A DNA stretch of 64,000 nt from positions 1 to 64,000 of the forward strand of contig CAMDED010000011.1 in assembly GCA_945893365.1 (NCBI GenBank), given 5' to 3'. Positions 50,615 through 61,300 of the stretch are shown in pieces. A program made the translations under genes and the position numbers. This stretch comes from Candidatus Sulfopaludibacter sp. SbA3 (GTDB lineage: Bacteria; Acidobacteriota; Terriglobia; Bryobacterales; Bryobacteraceae). The notes under the pieces are model-generated. The model had not been told where the DNA came from. It worked only from the letters and a program-made list of their open reading frames with translations, and did no database searches. Positions within the stretch are counted from its first letter, which is position 1. Each line of letters starts with the position of its first letter.

Positions 50615-53600
50615 CGCTGGTATATGAACTCCTTCAAATTGAAAATGGCGTGGGCCATGTCTTTCCACACGTCACGGTTTTTGAGCGCTTCGGACGGATC
50701 GGGCGCCACTTTGTGAAGGCTGGCCAATTCCTTCGCCAGTCCGGAGAACCGGGCACGCTCGGCGTCGTCCGGCAGCCGGCCGAGAGCCGTGCGGAACATC
50801 GAATCGATTCTCGATTCCACGGTTGGCGTCTGCTTTGCGATTAAGCGTGCTGCCCAGAACGCGGCCTGGTCGAGGACAAAGGGATCGTTGAGAAGCGCCA
50901 GCGCCTGCGGAGGCACGTTGGTCGTGTCGCGATTGCCGCGGGCGACGGTGGGGTTCGGAAAGTCGAAGGTTTCGAGAAAGCGCGACCCCTCGTGGCGCGT
51001 CACTTTCAAATAGATGCTGCGGCGTCCATTGCCATCGAGCGGACCCTGGTGAAGTTTGCGATAGTCCTTCGGCTCTTCGCGATAGGGCTGAATGCTGGGG
51101 CCGTACAGGGTGCGATCGAGACGCCCGGAGACGGCGAGGATCGCGTCGCGAATGGATTCGCCTTCCAGGCGGCGGATTGGAAAATACGAGAGCAGCAGGT
51201 TTCGCGGATCGATCGCAATCGATTCGGCGGAAGGCTTGCTCGACTGTTGGAAGGCCCGCGACAGAACCAGATAGCGAATCTGCTTCTTGATGGACCATCC
51301 TTCGCGAATGAACCGCGCCGCCAAATGATCGAGCAGCTCGGGATGCGAGGGACGCTCGCCGTAGACCCCGAAATTATCGGCGGTGGGGACGATGCCGTGT
51401 CCAAAAACGTGCAGCCAGATGCGGTTCGCCATCACGCGCGCGGTCAAAGGGTTCGTGGGGCTCGCGATCAAGTCGGCAATCTCGCGCCGCCCGCTGCCAA
51501 AAACGCGGAGTCCGTCGCCGTTTCCCGTAATGAGCTGAAGAAAACCGCGCGGCACGATTTTGCCCGGATGCTCGGCGTCGCCCGCGGGCAGCACGGGGAA
51601 ATCGTAGCCCGGATCGAGATCCGCCATTCCCTGAAACGTCTTCGGGTCGCGAATGCGCGATTCAGCCGCGCGGTACTCCTCTATGAGTGTATGGAGACGC
51701 GGATCGGCGCTGTTGCTGTTCGCGAGCAGGCCGTTCTCGAAAAGCCAGCCGATCCAGCGCAAGTCGTCATCGCCGGCTTTTTCGCGGGCCCAGCGATCGA
51801 GGGATTGCTTCGCGATGGATGCATAGCGCGTGGCGAGCTCGTGCGAATCGGCCGGAGCGCCGCCTTCGAAAAGCCGGGCCATCTGCGTGAGTTCGTCGCG
51901 GGGCGATTCATCCACATCATGCAGCACCGCCCGCGTGATTCCGAAGTATGAATAAGGAGACGCGATCTGCTCCTCGGTAACCTTGAGGCGGCCGGGACGG
52001 TCGGGAATTCTCGGATTCACCGCCTTGGTAACCAGCTCCAGATAGAACGGCAGCCCGGGCTGGTCCTGGCGGTTCGGAATCTTGAGCCAGCGCAGGGAAT
52101 CGTGCTCGAACAACTGATAGTCTTCGCTGAGCATGCAGTTATCGAGGATGGTTCGCCACGCGCCCATCTTGCCGCCCATCACCTGAAGACTCACAAACTT
52201 CTTGTCTTTGGGAACCAGAGGCGAGCGCGCGGCGGCATCGAGCCGCTCAGACAACGCATGCGTGTAGACGCCGGCGGGAAAGATTCCGGTGATCGCCCCT
52301 GGACCGCTATTCGCCACGGCGAAATCGCCGCTTGGAGAGGGGCCGTCCATCAGCGCGTTTCCATCCGCATGCCACCCGCCGAAGCCATCCTTCGCGAGAT
52401 CACCGAACGGACGGAATTGCTCGCGATTGAACGCCGTGCGGCTCTGTGTCTCCTCCGAATAGCGCGCCTTCAGTTTGGGCCATTCGGCAGCCGGACCGGA
52501 GCCCGCCGATTGCACCCAGGCGTACAGCGGATCTTCAACGCCCAGCTTCTGCTTTTCCAGCAGCGTCAACCAGGCCTGCACCCTTTCGAGCGAAAGACCG
52601 GCGAGGTCTTCGGGCTTCGGCGCAAGGCCCTTCCATGCACGATGCGCCGCCATCAGGTATCGCGGAATCAGGCTCGCTTCCGCGGTCCATTGCTTCGCCA
52701 GCTCCGCGCGGATGAGCGGCTTCAGCTCGCGTAAACGCCGTTTGGCGGCGGCATTGACGTCCGGCGTGCCCGCGCTGCGCATCACCATCCGCGAACTGGT
52801 CAGCGCGCCGTAGAGCGCATAGTAATCCGACGTGGGGATGGGATCGAGCTTGTGATCGTGACATCGCGCGCAGGCCACGGTGAGGCCTTGAAAGGCCTTG
52901 CCGATCGTGTCGATCTGGTTATCGACGACGTCGGTGCGAATCTGGCGGAAACGAATACAATCGTCATGCCCGAGCTCGCCAAGGCGAAGGAATGAGGTTC
53001 CGATCATCGATTCGTTCACGCCTTCGGCGGCGTCGATGCGCGGCTTTTCGAGGAGATCGCCGGCGAGATGCTCGCGGATGAGCTGGTCATAGGGAACGTC
53101 GCGGTTGAACGCGCGGATGAGGTAGTCGCGATAGAGCCACGCACCCTTGATTTCGTAGTTCCAGTCGTTGCCGAAAGTCTCGGCGAACCGCATGACGTCC
53201 ATCCAGTGGCGCGCCCAGTGCTCCCCGAAATGCGGCGAAGCCAGCATGCGATCGACAAGCCTTGGATAGGCGTCCGGCGACTCGTCCTTCACGAAGAGAT
53301 CCACTTCGAGCGGCGTGGGAGGGAGACCGGTAAGAGTAAGACTGAGCCTGCGGACGAGCGTTTCTTTGCTGGCGGGTTCTGAAGGCTTCAAACGGGCTTG
53401 GCGCTGAGACGCGAGGAGGAAGAGGTCAACCGCATTCCCGGCGTCAGGCGTCTGCGGGGGCTGCGCGTCGCGTATTTTCTGGAACGCCCAGTGCTCACGC
53501 TTGATCCGGTCGTAGAGGCCGGGGGAGGCCGTGGCCGACGAAGTGCCGGCATCGGCCGGCCAAGGCGCGCCCAGGTTGATCCACCTTTCGACGGCGGCAA

Positions 53601-53958
53601 TTTCCCCGTCGGGCAGTTTGCCGCCCGCGGGCATCTTGAGTCCATCGTGCCGGAGGGCTTTCGCCAGCAGGCTCAGGTTCGCGTCGCCGGGAACGATGGC
53701 CGGTCCGCGATTGCCGCCCTTCAGAAGCGCATCCCGCGAGTCGAGACGCAGCGAGGAGAATTGCTGGGCCGGCCCGTGGCACGACATGCACTTTCCAACG
53801 AGCAGGGGCCGGACCTGCTTTTCGAAGAGCTCGACCGACTTCGGATCGGGCTTGGTTTCGGCGGCATCGGCGGGCGCGGCCGAATGAATCGCGGTGAGAA
53901 GAACGCACGACGTGAGCCACCACGCGGGATGAATCCGCAAGCCTGCCGCCAGCATCAT
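50611..53958 (-). CDS. PSD1/planctomycete cytochrome c protein (PSCyt1-DUF1549-DUF1553)
   Basis: A 1115-residue secreted protein. After a signal peptide (WWLTSCVLLTAIHSAA) comes the PSCyt1 haem domain with CMSCH (57-61). The PSCyt2/DUF1549 domain follows, with ARHWMDVMRFAETFGN, VACARCHDHKLDPI as second haem site, and a long inserted region (about 430-760) that looks like a beta-rich insert. The C-terminal DUF1553 domain has NPLTARVMANRIWLHVFGHGIV and FPIRRLEGESIRDAILAVSG, ending in AIFNLKEFIYQR, the usual end of these proteins. Operon partner DUF1501 follows with a 4-bp overlap. Electron transfer linked to polysaccharide breakdown is presumed. Confidence 0.93.
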   Translation of the reverse strand: MMLAAGLRIHPAWWLTSCVLLTAIHSAAPADAAETKPDPKSVELFEKQVRPLLVGKCMSCHGPAQQFSSLRLDSRDALLKGGNRGPAIVPGDANLSLLAKALRHDGLKMPAGGKLPDGEIAAVERWINLGAPWPADAGTSSATASPGLYDRIKREHWAFQKIRDAQPPQTPDAGNAVDLFLLASQRQARLKPSEPASKETLVRRLSLTLTGLPPTPLEVDLFVKDESPDAYPRLVDRMLASPHFGEHWARHWMDVMRFAETFGNDWNYEIKGAWLYRDYLIRAFNRDVPYDQLIREHLAGDLLEKPRIDAAEGVNESMIGTSFLRLGELGHDDCIRFRQIRTDVVDNQIDTIGKAFQGLTVACARCHDHKLDPIPTSDYYALYGALTSSRMVMRSAGTPDVNAAAKRRLRELKPLIRAELAKQWTAEASLIPRYLMAAHRAWKGLAPKPEDLAGLSLERVQAWLTLLEKQKLGVEDPLYAWVQSAGSGPAAEWPKLKARYSEETQSRTAFNREQFRPFGDLAKDGFGGWHADGNALMDGPSPSGDFAVANSGPGAITGIFPAGVYTHALSERLDAAARSPLVPKDKKFVSLQVMGGKMGAWRTILDNCMLSEDYQLFEHDSLRWLKIPNRQDQPGLPFYLELVTKAVNPRIPDRPGRLKVTEEQIASPYSYFGITRAVLHDVDESPRDELTQMARLFEGGAPADSHELATRYASIAKQSLDRWAREKAGDDDLRWIGWLFENGLLANSNSADPRLHTLIEEYRAAESRIRDPKTFQGMADLDPGYDFPVLPAGDAEHPGKIVPRGFLQLITGNGDGLRVFGSGRREIADLIASPTNPLTARVMANRIWLHVFGHGIVPTADNFGVYGERPSHPELLDHLAARFIREGWSIKKQIRYLVLSRAFQQSSKPSAESIAIDPRNLLLSYFPIRRLEGESIRDAILAVSGRLDRTLYGPSIQPYREEPKDYRKLHQGPLDGNGRRSIYLKVTRHEGSRFLETFDFPNPTVARGNRDTTNVPPQALALLNDPFVLDQAAFWAARLIAKQTPTVESRIDSMFRTALGRLPDDAERARFSGLAKELASLHKVAPDPSEALKNRDVWKDMAHAIFNLKEFIYQR

Positions 53959-53980
53959 ATGGATGTCCTATTGTACCGTT

Positions 53981-54676
53981 ATGATAACGATCCGCAGGTC
54001 CGCCGAGCGCGGCCACTTCAACCACGGATGGCTCGACAGCCATCACACTTTTTCTTTCGCCGATTACTACGACCCGGCGCATATGAGTTTTCGCTCGCTG
54101 CGCGTGATGAATGAGGACGTGTTCGAGCCCGGCCGCGGGTTCGGCATGCATCCCCACCGGGACATGGAGATCGTCACCTACGTCATGTCGGGCGCGGTGG
54201 AGCATAAGGATTCCATGGGCAATTCCGGCGTCATCCGCCCAGGCGAGCTTCAGCGCATGTCGGCAGGCACGGGCGTGATGCACAGCGAATTTGCGGCAAG
54301 CGAAGAACCGCTGCATCTCTACCAGATCTGGATTCTGCCCGAGCGCAACGGCATCGAGCCCGGCTACGAGCAAAGGGCGTTTCCTATCGAAGAGCAACAG
54401 GGCCGCCTGCGCCTGACCGCCTCGCGCGACGGCCGCGAGGGGAGCCTCACCATTCACACGGACGCCAGTATCTACGCTGGAACATTCGCGGCGGGAGAGA
54501 CCGCCAGCTTCGCACTCGCGCCCGGCCGCCATGCATGGCTGCAAGTCGCGCGGGGCTCGGCGACGCTCAATGGACAGCCGCTCGAAACAGGGGATGGCGC
54601 GGCAATCAGCGGTGAAACCGATCTCGGCATTGCGTCCGAACGCGGCGCCGAAGTGTTGCTTTTCGATCTCGCCTGA
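53981..54676 (+). CDS. Pirin-family (YhaK-type) cupin protein
   Basis: A 231-residue bicupin beginning at ATG 53981 (MITIRRSAERGHFNHGW). An upstream ATG at 53963 would add six residues, but homologues as I remember them start at MITIRR. Metal ligands are H and H in GMHPHRDMEIVTY, with H and E in GVMHSEF. Pirins bind iron and some act as quercetinases or redox sensors. It is divergent from the DUF1549/DUF1553 gene, whose start is only 22 bp away, so their promoters must overlap. Confidence 0.88.
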   Translation: MITIRRSAERGHFNHGWLDSHHTFSFADYYDPAHMSFRSLRVMNEDVFEPGRGFGMHPHRDMEIVTYVMSGAVEHKDSMGNSGVIRPGELQRMSAGTGVMHSEFAASEEPLHLYQIWILPERNGIEPGYEQRAFPIEEQQGRLRLTASRDGREGSLTIHTDASIYAGTFAAGETASFALAPGRHAWLQVARGSATLNGQPLETGDGAAISGETDLGIASERGAEVLLFDLA

Positions 54677-54694
54677 GTGAAACGGGCTTCGCTC

Positions 54695-54726
54695 AAACAG
54701 ACTTTGCGTTAAACAGACTTTGCGTT
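54695..54726. repeat. Perfect 16-bp tandem duplication at the oxidoreductase stop codon
   Basis: AAACAGACTTTGCGTT occurs at 54695-54710 and again, without a gap, at 54711-54726. The second copy encodes the C-terminal NAKSV of the Gfo/Idh/MocA protein on the minus strand. The stop TAA (54711-54709) lies at the junction. Because 16 is not a multiple of three, readthrough would change frame. Confidence 0.95.
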
Positions 54727-56046
54727 GGGGTGCTGCCACGGCGCGCGGTAGGGCCGGGTCAACAGCTTGTTCGCCTCCGGATCCCCCACGATGGACCCTT
54801 TGGCGGCATCCCACGCCAGCGTTCGCCCCGTCTTCAGCGCGAGGTTCGCCAGCAGGCAGCTTGCCGTCGAAATGTAACCCTGTTCGATGTCCGCCACCGG
54901 GCGGCCGCGCTTGTCGATCGCCGCGAGTAGATCTTTCATGTGTCCGCGAATCGCCGGTGCGACGTGGCGCTCAAGGGCTTCCTCGGTCTTGTCCTCCGGA
55001 TACTCCTCGAGTTCGTACTTCACGTCCTTGTGGATGGCCTGATCGTTCTTGTCGAGGGGGGTGAAATCGTAGCCCATCACGCCCGCGCGCAGCGTGCCTT
55101 TATCCCCGTAGATGGTCGCGCCCCAAGGGTACTTGGCATCGACCGGATGCCCCCACGAGCGGTGCTGCCACACGATTTTCAAATCGTCGTATTCGAACGT
55201 GGCGATCTGGGTATCCGGGATGTTGGCTTTGCTCGCCTTGTCCATCAGGATTCCGCCCGACGACGAGACGCGGCTCGGCCACCCCAGATCGAGCATCCAG
55301 CGCACCATGTCGAGCATGTGGACGCACATGTCTCCCATGATGCCGTTTCCGTACTCGATGAACGCGCGCCAGCTTCGCGGATGAACCAATTTGTTGTAAG
55401 GGCGCAGGGGAGCCGGACCGGTCCACATTTCGTAATCGAGATTCGCGGGAGGCGCGGTGTCAGGCGGATTGTCCTTCGCGCGCATGTGATAGTAGCAGTA
55501 CACTTCGGCGTGGGCGATCTTTCCCAGTTTGCCGGTCTTGACGATGTTCTCGCGCGCTTCGATCAGGTGCGGCGTGCTACGCCGCTGCGTTCCAATCTGA
55601 ACTACGCGCTTGTACTTGCGGGCCGCGGCAAGCATCGCCTGTCCTTCCGCGATGTCGACGCTGATGGGCTTCTGGCAGTAAACGTCGGCGCCGGATTTCA
55701 CGACTTCGATCATGGTCAACGCGTGCCAATGATCCGGCGTGGCGATCAGGCAGACGTCGAGATCTTTCTCCTTCAGCATCTCGCGGTAATCGGAGTAAGT
55801 GCGGGGCTTCTTCTTCGACGTCTGGCGGGTGGCCGTCATTTCGGCGGCTGCGGCGAGCATGCGCGAATCCACGTCGCACAGGGAAACCACTTCGACGGGC
55901 GCAACCTGAATCAGCCGGAACAAATCGGCTTTGCCATACCAGCCGCAGCCGATGAGGCCGACCCGCCTCTTCTTGTCCGAAACCTGCGCGGCGGCCAGAC
56001 CGGCGGCGGTTGTAGAGAGAAATTCGCGGCGATTGAAAACGGGCAT
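54709..56046 (-). CDS. Tat-exported Gfo/Idh/MocA family oxidoreductase
   Basis: A 445-residue protein with twin-arginine signal FNRREFLSTTAAGLAA. The Rossmann domain begins at RVGLIGCGWYGKADL. LIATPDHWHALTMIE and YCQKPISVD (EKP motif with Gln for Glu, catalytic Lys kept) are typical of exported members. The C-terminal substrate domain follows (EMWTGPAPLRPYN, YGNGIMGDMCVHMLDMVRWML, WGATIYGDKGTLR). These enzymes usually oxidise or reduce sugars or inositols with a tightly bound NAD(P). Such exported versions are abundant in Solibacter-like genomes. The gene stands alone on the minus strand. Confidence 0.9.
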   Translation of the reverse strand: MPVFNRREFLSTTAAGLAAAQVSDKKRRVGLIGCGWYGKADLFRLIQVAPVEVVSLCDVDSRMLAAAAEMTATRQTSKKKPRTYSDYREMLKEKDLDVCLIATPDHWHALTMIEVVKSGADVYCQKPISVDIAEGQAMLAAARKYKRVVQIGTQRRSTPHLIEARENIVKTGKLGKIAHAEVYCYYHMRAKDNPPDTAPPANLDYEMWTGPAPLRPYNKLVHPRSWRAFIEYGNGIMGDMCVHMLDMVRWMLDLGWPSRVSSSGGILMDKASKANIPDTQIATFEYDDLKIVWQHRSWGHPVDAKYPWGATIYGDKGTLRAGVMGYDFTPLDKNDQAIHKDVKYELEEYPEDKTEEALERHVAPAIRGHMKDLLAAIDKRGRPVADIEQGYISTASCLLANLALKTGRTLAWDAAKGSIVGDPEANKLLTRPYRAPWQHPNAKSV

Positions 56047-56347
56047 GCCAAGAGTATATGCCTTTGCCGGGACTCGCCGCTCCGCAAGGGGCGGTCAAGA
56101 ATCAAGATTCAAAGAAGCAGGCGGATTGCGTCCGCCCGCCGGGCGGCGTACCGCAACACCGCGGGTCGAGCAACCCGGCTTTCGCGAGGCCGGCAGCCGC
56201 GCCCACCTGCCCTTCCCGCCAACTTCCCGTTTGCCGGTCACCGGTTCGGAAGCCCTTTGCCCCCCATTCCTGCCACACGCCGGAGCCGATGCGAACGCGG
56301 TTCGGCGCACGGGTCAAGACTTGCACACCACTTGCTATAACATACGA
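56047..56347. other. Intergenic region between divergent genes
   Basis: 301 bp containing no supported gene. It must hold promoters for the minus-strand oxidoreductase and the plus-strand toroid gene; TATAAC at 56335-56340 is a fair -10 for the latter. A GC-rich imperfect hairpin (GCGGGTCGAGCAACCCGGC region, near 56161) is visible but unassigned. Confidence 0.35.
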
Positions 56348-57313
56348 ATGCGCCTACACGATTACGCACCCCGGCCCGCGCACCTCAAATGGCTCCTCGA
56401 TTCCGACCCAGCCATCCGTTGGCAGGCCATGAGGGACCTCACCGGCGAAGCTCCCGAAGCGATCGCGGCCGAGCGGTCTCGCGTCGCAACCGAAGGCTGG
56501 GGAGCCCAACTTCTCGCCATCCAATCTCCTGCTGGCGACTGGGGCGGGAGCCCCCGCGGGTGGAGAGACGATTTGCCGAAGGAGGACCGAGGCTTGCTTA
56601 TTGCCCTCTACACTCTCGTCGTCTTGAGGGACCTGGGTCTCGACCCCGCCAGCAAGCAGGCTCGCAAAATGATCGCCCGCGTCGACAGGCGGCTCGTGTT
56701 TAAGCGGCTCAACAACCGGCCTTTCCTTCGCGGCGAAACCGAGCCCTGCATCAACGGCAGGATTCTCGCCATCGGCTCCTATTTCAAAGAACCGAACGAC
56801 GCACTGGCCAATCAACTCCTGGGCGAGCAGCTCGAAGATGGCGGCTGGAACTGCGAAGCACCCAAAAGCCGGCGATCTTCGTTCCATACCACCATCTGCG
56901 TGCTCGAAGGACTGCTCGAATACGAACGAGCGGGGCGCAAATCGGCGGCCGTCACTCAGGCCCGCAACGGGGCCGAGAACTATCTGCTCGATCGCCGCAT
57001 GTTCCGCTCCCTTCGAACCGGCGAAGTCATCGACAAACGCTGGCTCCGTTTCTCGTTCCCGACGTTTTGGCGCTACGACGTCTTGCGCGGACTCGACTAT
57101 CTGCGGAATGCCCGCATCGAGGCCGACAGCCGCGTCGGCGACGCCATCGAAACCGTGATTGAGCGCCGCCACCGGAATGGGCGCTGGCCGCTCAACCTCC
57201 TTCATCCCGAACATATTCCATTGGAGATGGAGACCGGTGTCGGCAGGGCAAGCCGCTGGAACACACTGCGCGCTCTCCGGGTTCTGCGTTGGTACAACAA
57301 CTCAACGGGGTAG
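56348..57313 (+). CDS. Prenyltransferase/squalene-cyclase-like alpha-toroid protein
   Basis: A 321-residue protein beginning at ATG 56348 (MRLHDYAPRPAHLKWL); the frame continues upstream only as nonsense. Helical repeats of the alpha/alpha toroid appear as DPAIRWQAMRDLTGEA, IQSPAGDWGGS, NGRILAIGSYF, LGEQLEDGGWNCEAP (a QW-type motif), SFHTTICVLEGLLEYE, and RHRNGRWPLNLLHP. It lacks the DxDD catalytic motif of cyclases, so it probably binds rather than cyclises. Many such proteins in acidobacteria remain unnamed. Single gene. Confidence 0.75.
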   Translation: MRLHDYAPRPAHLKWLLDSDPAIRWQAMRDLTGEAPEAIAAERSRVATEGWGAQLLAIQSPAGDWGGSPRGWRDDLPKEDRGLLIALYTLVVLRDLGLDPASKQARKMIARVDRRLVFKRLNNRPFLRGETEPCINGRILAIGSYFKEPNDALANQLLGEQLEDGGWNCEAPKSRRSSFHTTICVLEGLLEYERAGRKSAAVTQARNGAENYLLDRRMFRSLRTGEVIDKRWLRFSFPTFWRYDVLRGLDYLRNARIEADSRVGDAIETVIERRHRNGRWPLNLLHPEHIPLEMETGVGRASRWNTLRALRVLRWYNNSTG

Positions 57314-57549
57314 TTGCGGCTTGGGCCTGCCGCGCCTTGGCTTGGGTCGGAGTGGCCGCGAATTTTTACGCGTCACGCGGACGCGGCGGATGCCAAAGAA
57401 ACGGCATAGCGGGCCGCTCCCCGGATCGCCGCCAATCTGGCGCAACACGTCTCGTGGTTGAGCGCCAAGCGCATCGCGCACTCCGATATCACGAACGCGG
57501 CAGTGCTCGCGGGGTGCGCCAAGCGCCGATGACGATCACGCCGCAGTCG

Positions 57550-58224
57550 TCATTTCGGCAGCTCTTCGCCGGCCTGCTCGCGCACCATGTAATCGGCGTA
57601 CCAGTCCGGCCAGTTCGGGTCGGGTTGCCCCGTCCGCGCCTCGTGCTGCCCGTGCGCGGCCGCGGCGCGCTGCATCGCCCGCGACAGGTCGCCCGCCGAC
57701 GCATACGTCGTGCCGCCGGCGACGCGGCCAGGCGCCCGCGTCGTGACCTCCTGCAGCAGCCAGCCGTTGCCGTCGGGATCGCTGAAGGAGACGAACGAAC
57801 GGTAGCTGCGATGCTCGGGATCCGGACCGCCGACCCGGAGCCGCCCAAACAGGTAGGGCTGGTCCGCGCCGGCGTGCACGCCGCCGGCGTCGTGGAACAC
57901 CTCGGTCGCGTCGACGCCGTGCGCGACGAGTTCGTCGCGCGCAGCCTCGATGTCGGAGACGATCAGGTACAGGCCCTGGGCGGAGCCGGGCGCCGCGGCG
58001 GTGACGTTCTTGCCGAAGATGACCGAGCACCCGGAGCCCGGCGGCGTGAACTGCATCACCCGGAAGTCGGCGCCGTTGTCGTAGTCGGCGTCGAGCCGCC
58101 ACCCGAGCCTCCCGTAGAACTCCTTCGCGCGGCCGACATCCGAGACGGGGATGACGACCACCTCGAACTTCATGTCGACTCTCGCCGCTGTCGCGTCGTT
58201 ACTTCGAACTTCGTTGGCGCTCAT
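57550..58224 (-). CDS. VOC-superfamily (glyoxalase/bleomycin-resistance-like) protein
   Basis: A 224-residue protein starting at ATG 58224, with AGGAGG well placed upstream. The first 125 residues are the paired beta-alpha-beta-beta-beta VOC fold: VVVIPVSDVGRAKEFYGRLG, DFRVMQFTPPGSGCSVIFG, GLYLIVSDIEAARDELVAHG, and FVSFSDPDGNGWLLQEV. The C-terminus (GGTTYASAGDLSRAMQ, then WPDWYADYMVREQAG) is an appended helix found in some members. Its DNA is even more GC-rich than its neighbours, so recent transfer from a high-GC bacterium is plausible. Substrate unknown. Confidence 0.87.
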   Translation of the reverse strand: MSANEVRSNDATAARVDMKFEVVVIPVSDVGRAKEFYGRLGWRLDADYDNGADFRVMQFTPPGSGCSVIFGKNVTAAAPGSAQGLYLIVSDIEAARDELVAHGVDATEVFHDAGGVHAGADQPYLFGRLRVGGPDPEHRSYRSFVSFSDPDGNGWLLQEVTTRAPGRVAGGTTYASAGDLSRAMQRAAAAHGQHEARTGQPDPNWPDWYADYMVREQAGEELPK

Positions 58225-58340
58225 GGCTGCCTCCTTGGTTGTCCTAAATCTTGTGTCGAGTGCTCACTAGCGTATTGTGCCTTGAAACAGGGTTGCCCCG
58301 TCGTGGTCCGGCCGACTCGCGCGCTCGATCGCCGCCGCGC

Positions 58341-61300
58341 CTAGAACTGAAGTTTTAGCCCGAACTGCACGCGTCTCGGCTCACCGGCGCTCGTGATAGC
58401 TCCCGCCCCGGGCGTGTTGATATTCGCGGCGGGCAATCCGAAATATGGCGTGTTGGTCGCGTTGAAAGACTCGGCGCGAAACTGCAGCCGGAAACGCTCC
58501 GTCAAGGAAAACGTCTTCGCAAGCGAGAAATCGATGTTACTCAGAGCCGGTCCCACCAGGATGTTCCGTCCCGAGTTTCCGTACGTATAATTCGGCTGAA
58601 CCTGGAACGCGCTTACGTCGAACCAACCGTCGATCGACCGGCGATCGGCGGGCAACGCTCCGTCGCGCAGCCGGTTCGGCCGGTCCGCGCCGCCCGCGTT
58701 CGTGATGCCGCCGGACGTCGTGACGGTGAACGGCAAGCCGCTCGTCCGGCCAAGGATGCCGCTGATCTGCCATCCGCCCAGGACCAGGTCCGCGGGCCTG
58801 CCGGCTTTCGCCATCCACCTCTTCCCTCTGCCAAAAGGCAGCTCATAGGTCGAGCTCAGCACGAAATTGTGCCGCGCATCGGTGAGAGCATTGGCGCGAT
58901 TCAAGCCGCGGTCCCAGGGCTTCAATACCGCTACTCCGTCGTTGTTGCCGACCTCGTCCGTATTGTCGATGGCGTGCGACCACGTGTAGGCCCCAAGGAA
59001 CGTCAGGCCTTTCGAGAAGCGCTTTTCCAGCTTTGCGATCAGTCCGTTGTAGTTCAGATTTCCCAACGGTACTTGCTGGTTGACCGCGTTGTAAAATCCC
59101 CAGACCCGGCGATTCGCGAGCGGCACAGGCGACGGCGCAATGTCGTAAGGAAGATTGTAATTCAAGGCCGTCAGCATCTTGCGCGTGCCGTTTCCGTTGT
59201 AGCCTACCGTCCACACAACATTGAAAGGCAGCTCGCGCTGGATGTCGAAAAACCACTGCTGCGAATACTGATTCGGCAGGTAACGCGATGGAGCTTCGAT
59301 CCCCACCTGATTCGGCCCCGGCACCACCGTCGCGGGCAATTGCACGGCGGGAAAGCCGCCGCTCAGCGTCAGCCTCGCATTGATGCGGTCGATGGTGCCG
59401 AAGCCGATCTCCACGAAATCCGGCGCCTGATTCTGGCCGCGCGCGTACTGCGTCTGCACGGAATCGGCGCGGGCGTAAATGAGTCCCGCGCCGGCGCGCA
59501 CGACGGTCTTGTTGTTCAGCCGGTAGGCAAACCCGAGGCGCGGCGCGAAATTATTGAAATCGTTATCGCAATTGCAGGCGCCGTTCGCAAAGCGCGTCTG
59601 TTTGAGTTGAGCGGCAGGCCCCGTGTTGGCGAAGTCGAGTTCGAACGCCGACACGCGGCCGTCCGGAAAAGTAGGGGCGAAGAAGACATCGTAGCGAACG
59701 CCCAGGTTCAACGTCAGCCGGGGCGTGACCTTCCAATCGTCCTGCACAAACGCGGATAGGGTATTCGTCCAGATGTTTTCGCCGTTCTCATTGCCCAGGC
59801 TTCCGCCGCTCGCCAAGCCGAGCATGAATTCGGCCAGACCGTCTCCGGTGGCGCCGCGGTTCGCCGGATTTGCCGTGAACTCCCGCGCAAACGCGAACTG
59901 GCCGCGGGCGAATCGGGCGGCGTTCCGGAACACGTTGTCCCGCCGGAACTCTCCACCCACGCGGAGGCTATGTTTGCCCCAGCTCTTGTACAAGGTGTCC
60001 GTGAACTGGTAAAGCTGCAGGTTGTTGGTATTCGGCCAGAAGGAGCGCGAACCGAGCTCCGCGTAACCGCCGGGCGTGAAGCGCGACAGACCATGATCGT
60101 TGGACGTCGAAAAATTCACCTTCGGGATTCCCTTGATGCCGTATTCGTCGTAGAGCGGCTTGTCGTACGGGATGTCGAAGTTGGTAAGCATCCGAGTCAA
60201 CCCAAAGCGGAATTCGTTCGTCAATGAGGGACCGAACGTGGCGGTGTGCGCGGCGGCGACGCTATGGCTCAGGATGGATGTCGTGGTGGCAAGACCGCCG
60301 TCGGCCGGAAGCGGCAGAGGACCCGGCTCGAAGCGGTCGCGGTCGCGCCGGCTGTAACGAACGGACAGACGGCTGTTGTCGCTCAAGTTGTGATCGCCCT
60401 TGACGTCGTATGAGTCGACATCATTCTTCTCCGACGGCGAGAAAAAGTAGTTGTTGGCGATTCTGGAATTGTCGGTCGGAAGCGGATAGAGCTCGAGCAG
60501 CTTCGGAAACAGGGGATCCCACCGGTTTCGGGGGACGATGTTTCCGGGGAACTGCTGGCGCGTGAAGCTTGCCGCGGTTCCCACGGTTGTCGCCGGATCG
60601 AATACCGGACGAATCCGGCTGAAATCGCCGTTCCTAACCTCGGTCACCGGCACGGTCGAGATAAAGCTACGGCCGAGGCGCGTGCGCGTACCCTCGAAGG
60701 AAGCGAAGAAGAAAGTCTTGTCCTTCCGGACCGGCCCGCCGACGGTGCCGCCGAACTGATTTTGTTTGTACGCCGGCTTAGCGGCCGCGTTTCGATTCGC
60801 GAAAAAATTCGTGCCGTCGAGCGCGGAATTACGGAGAAATTCAAAGGCGGTTCCATGAACGGCGTTGGTTCCGGATTTGATATTCACAAACACCTGGCCG
60901 CCCATTCGGGTACCGTACTCGGCGGAAAGGTTGTTCGTGACCACGCGGAACTCGCCGACGGCGTCCACGCTCGGCTTCACGGCCTGTGCCTCGAAACCGA
61001 TAGGACCTCCGGAGTATGTAGTGGAGTTGTCCACGCCATCGATGTTGACCTGCACTTGATAGCCGTGCTGCCCTCCAGCCGAAAACACTCCTTCGCTCTG
61101 CGGGCGGGAGCCGCGAGCGGGCGCCGTTCCAGCGGTAAGGCGGGCGAGCTCCAGATAGTTGCGCCCGTTGAGCGGCAGTTCGACAATTCGCTTATTGTCG
61201 ATTACCTGGCCGACGGTGGCCGTCTCGGAATCGATCAGCGCAGCCGTTGCGGAGACTTCGACGCGATCCGTCACCGCGCCAGGCTTCAGGCTGAAATCGA

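Noticed and set aside
54940-56340. 466-codon plus-strand open frame
   Set aside because: Antisense to the Gfo/Idh/MocA gene; no motif, and His/Arg-rich nonsense composition.
57390-57535. Short protein-like stretch ending AVLAGCAKRR on the plus strand
   Set aside because: Only about 40 codons long, interrupted by an in-frame TAG at 57407, and with no family match I could name. It may be a relic but cannot be supported.
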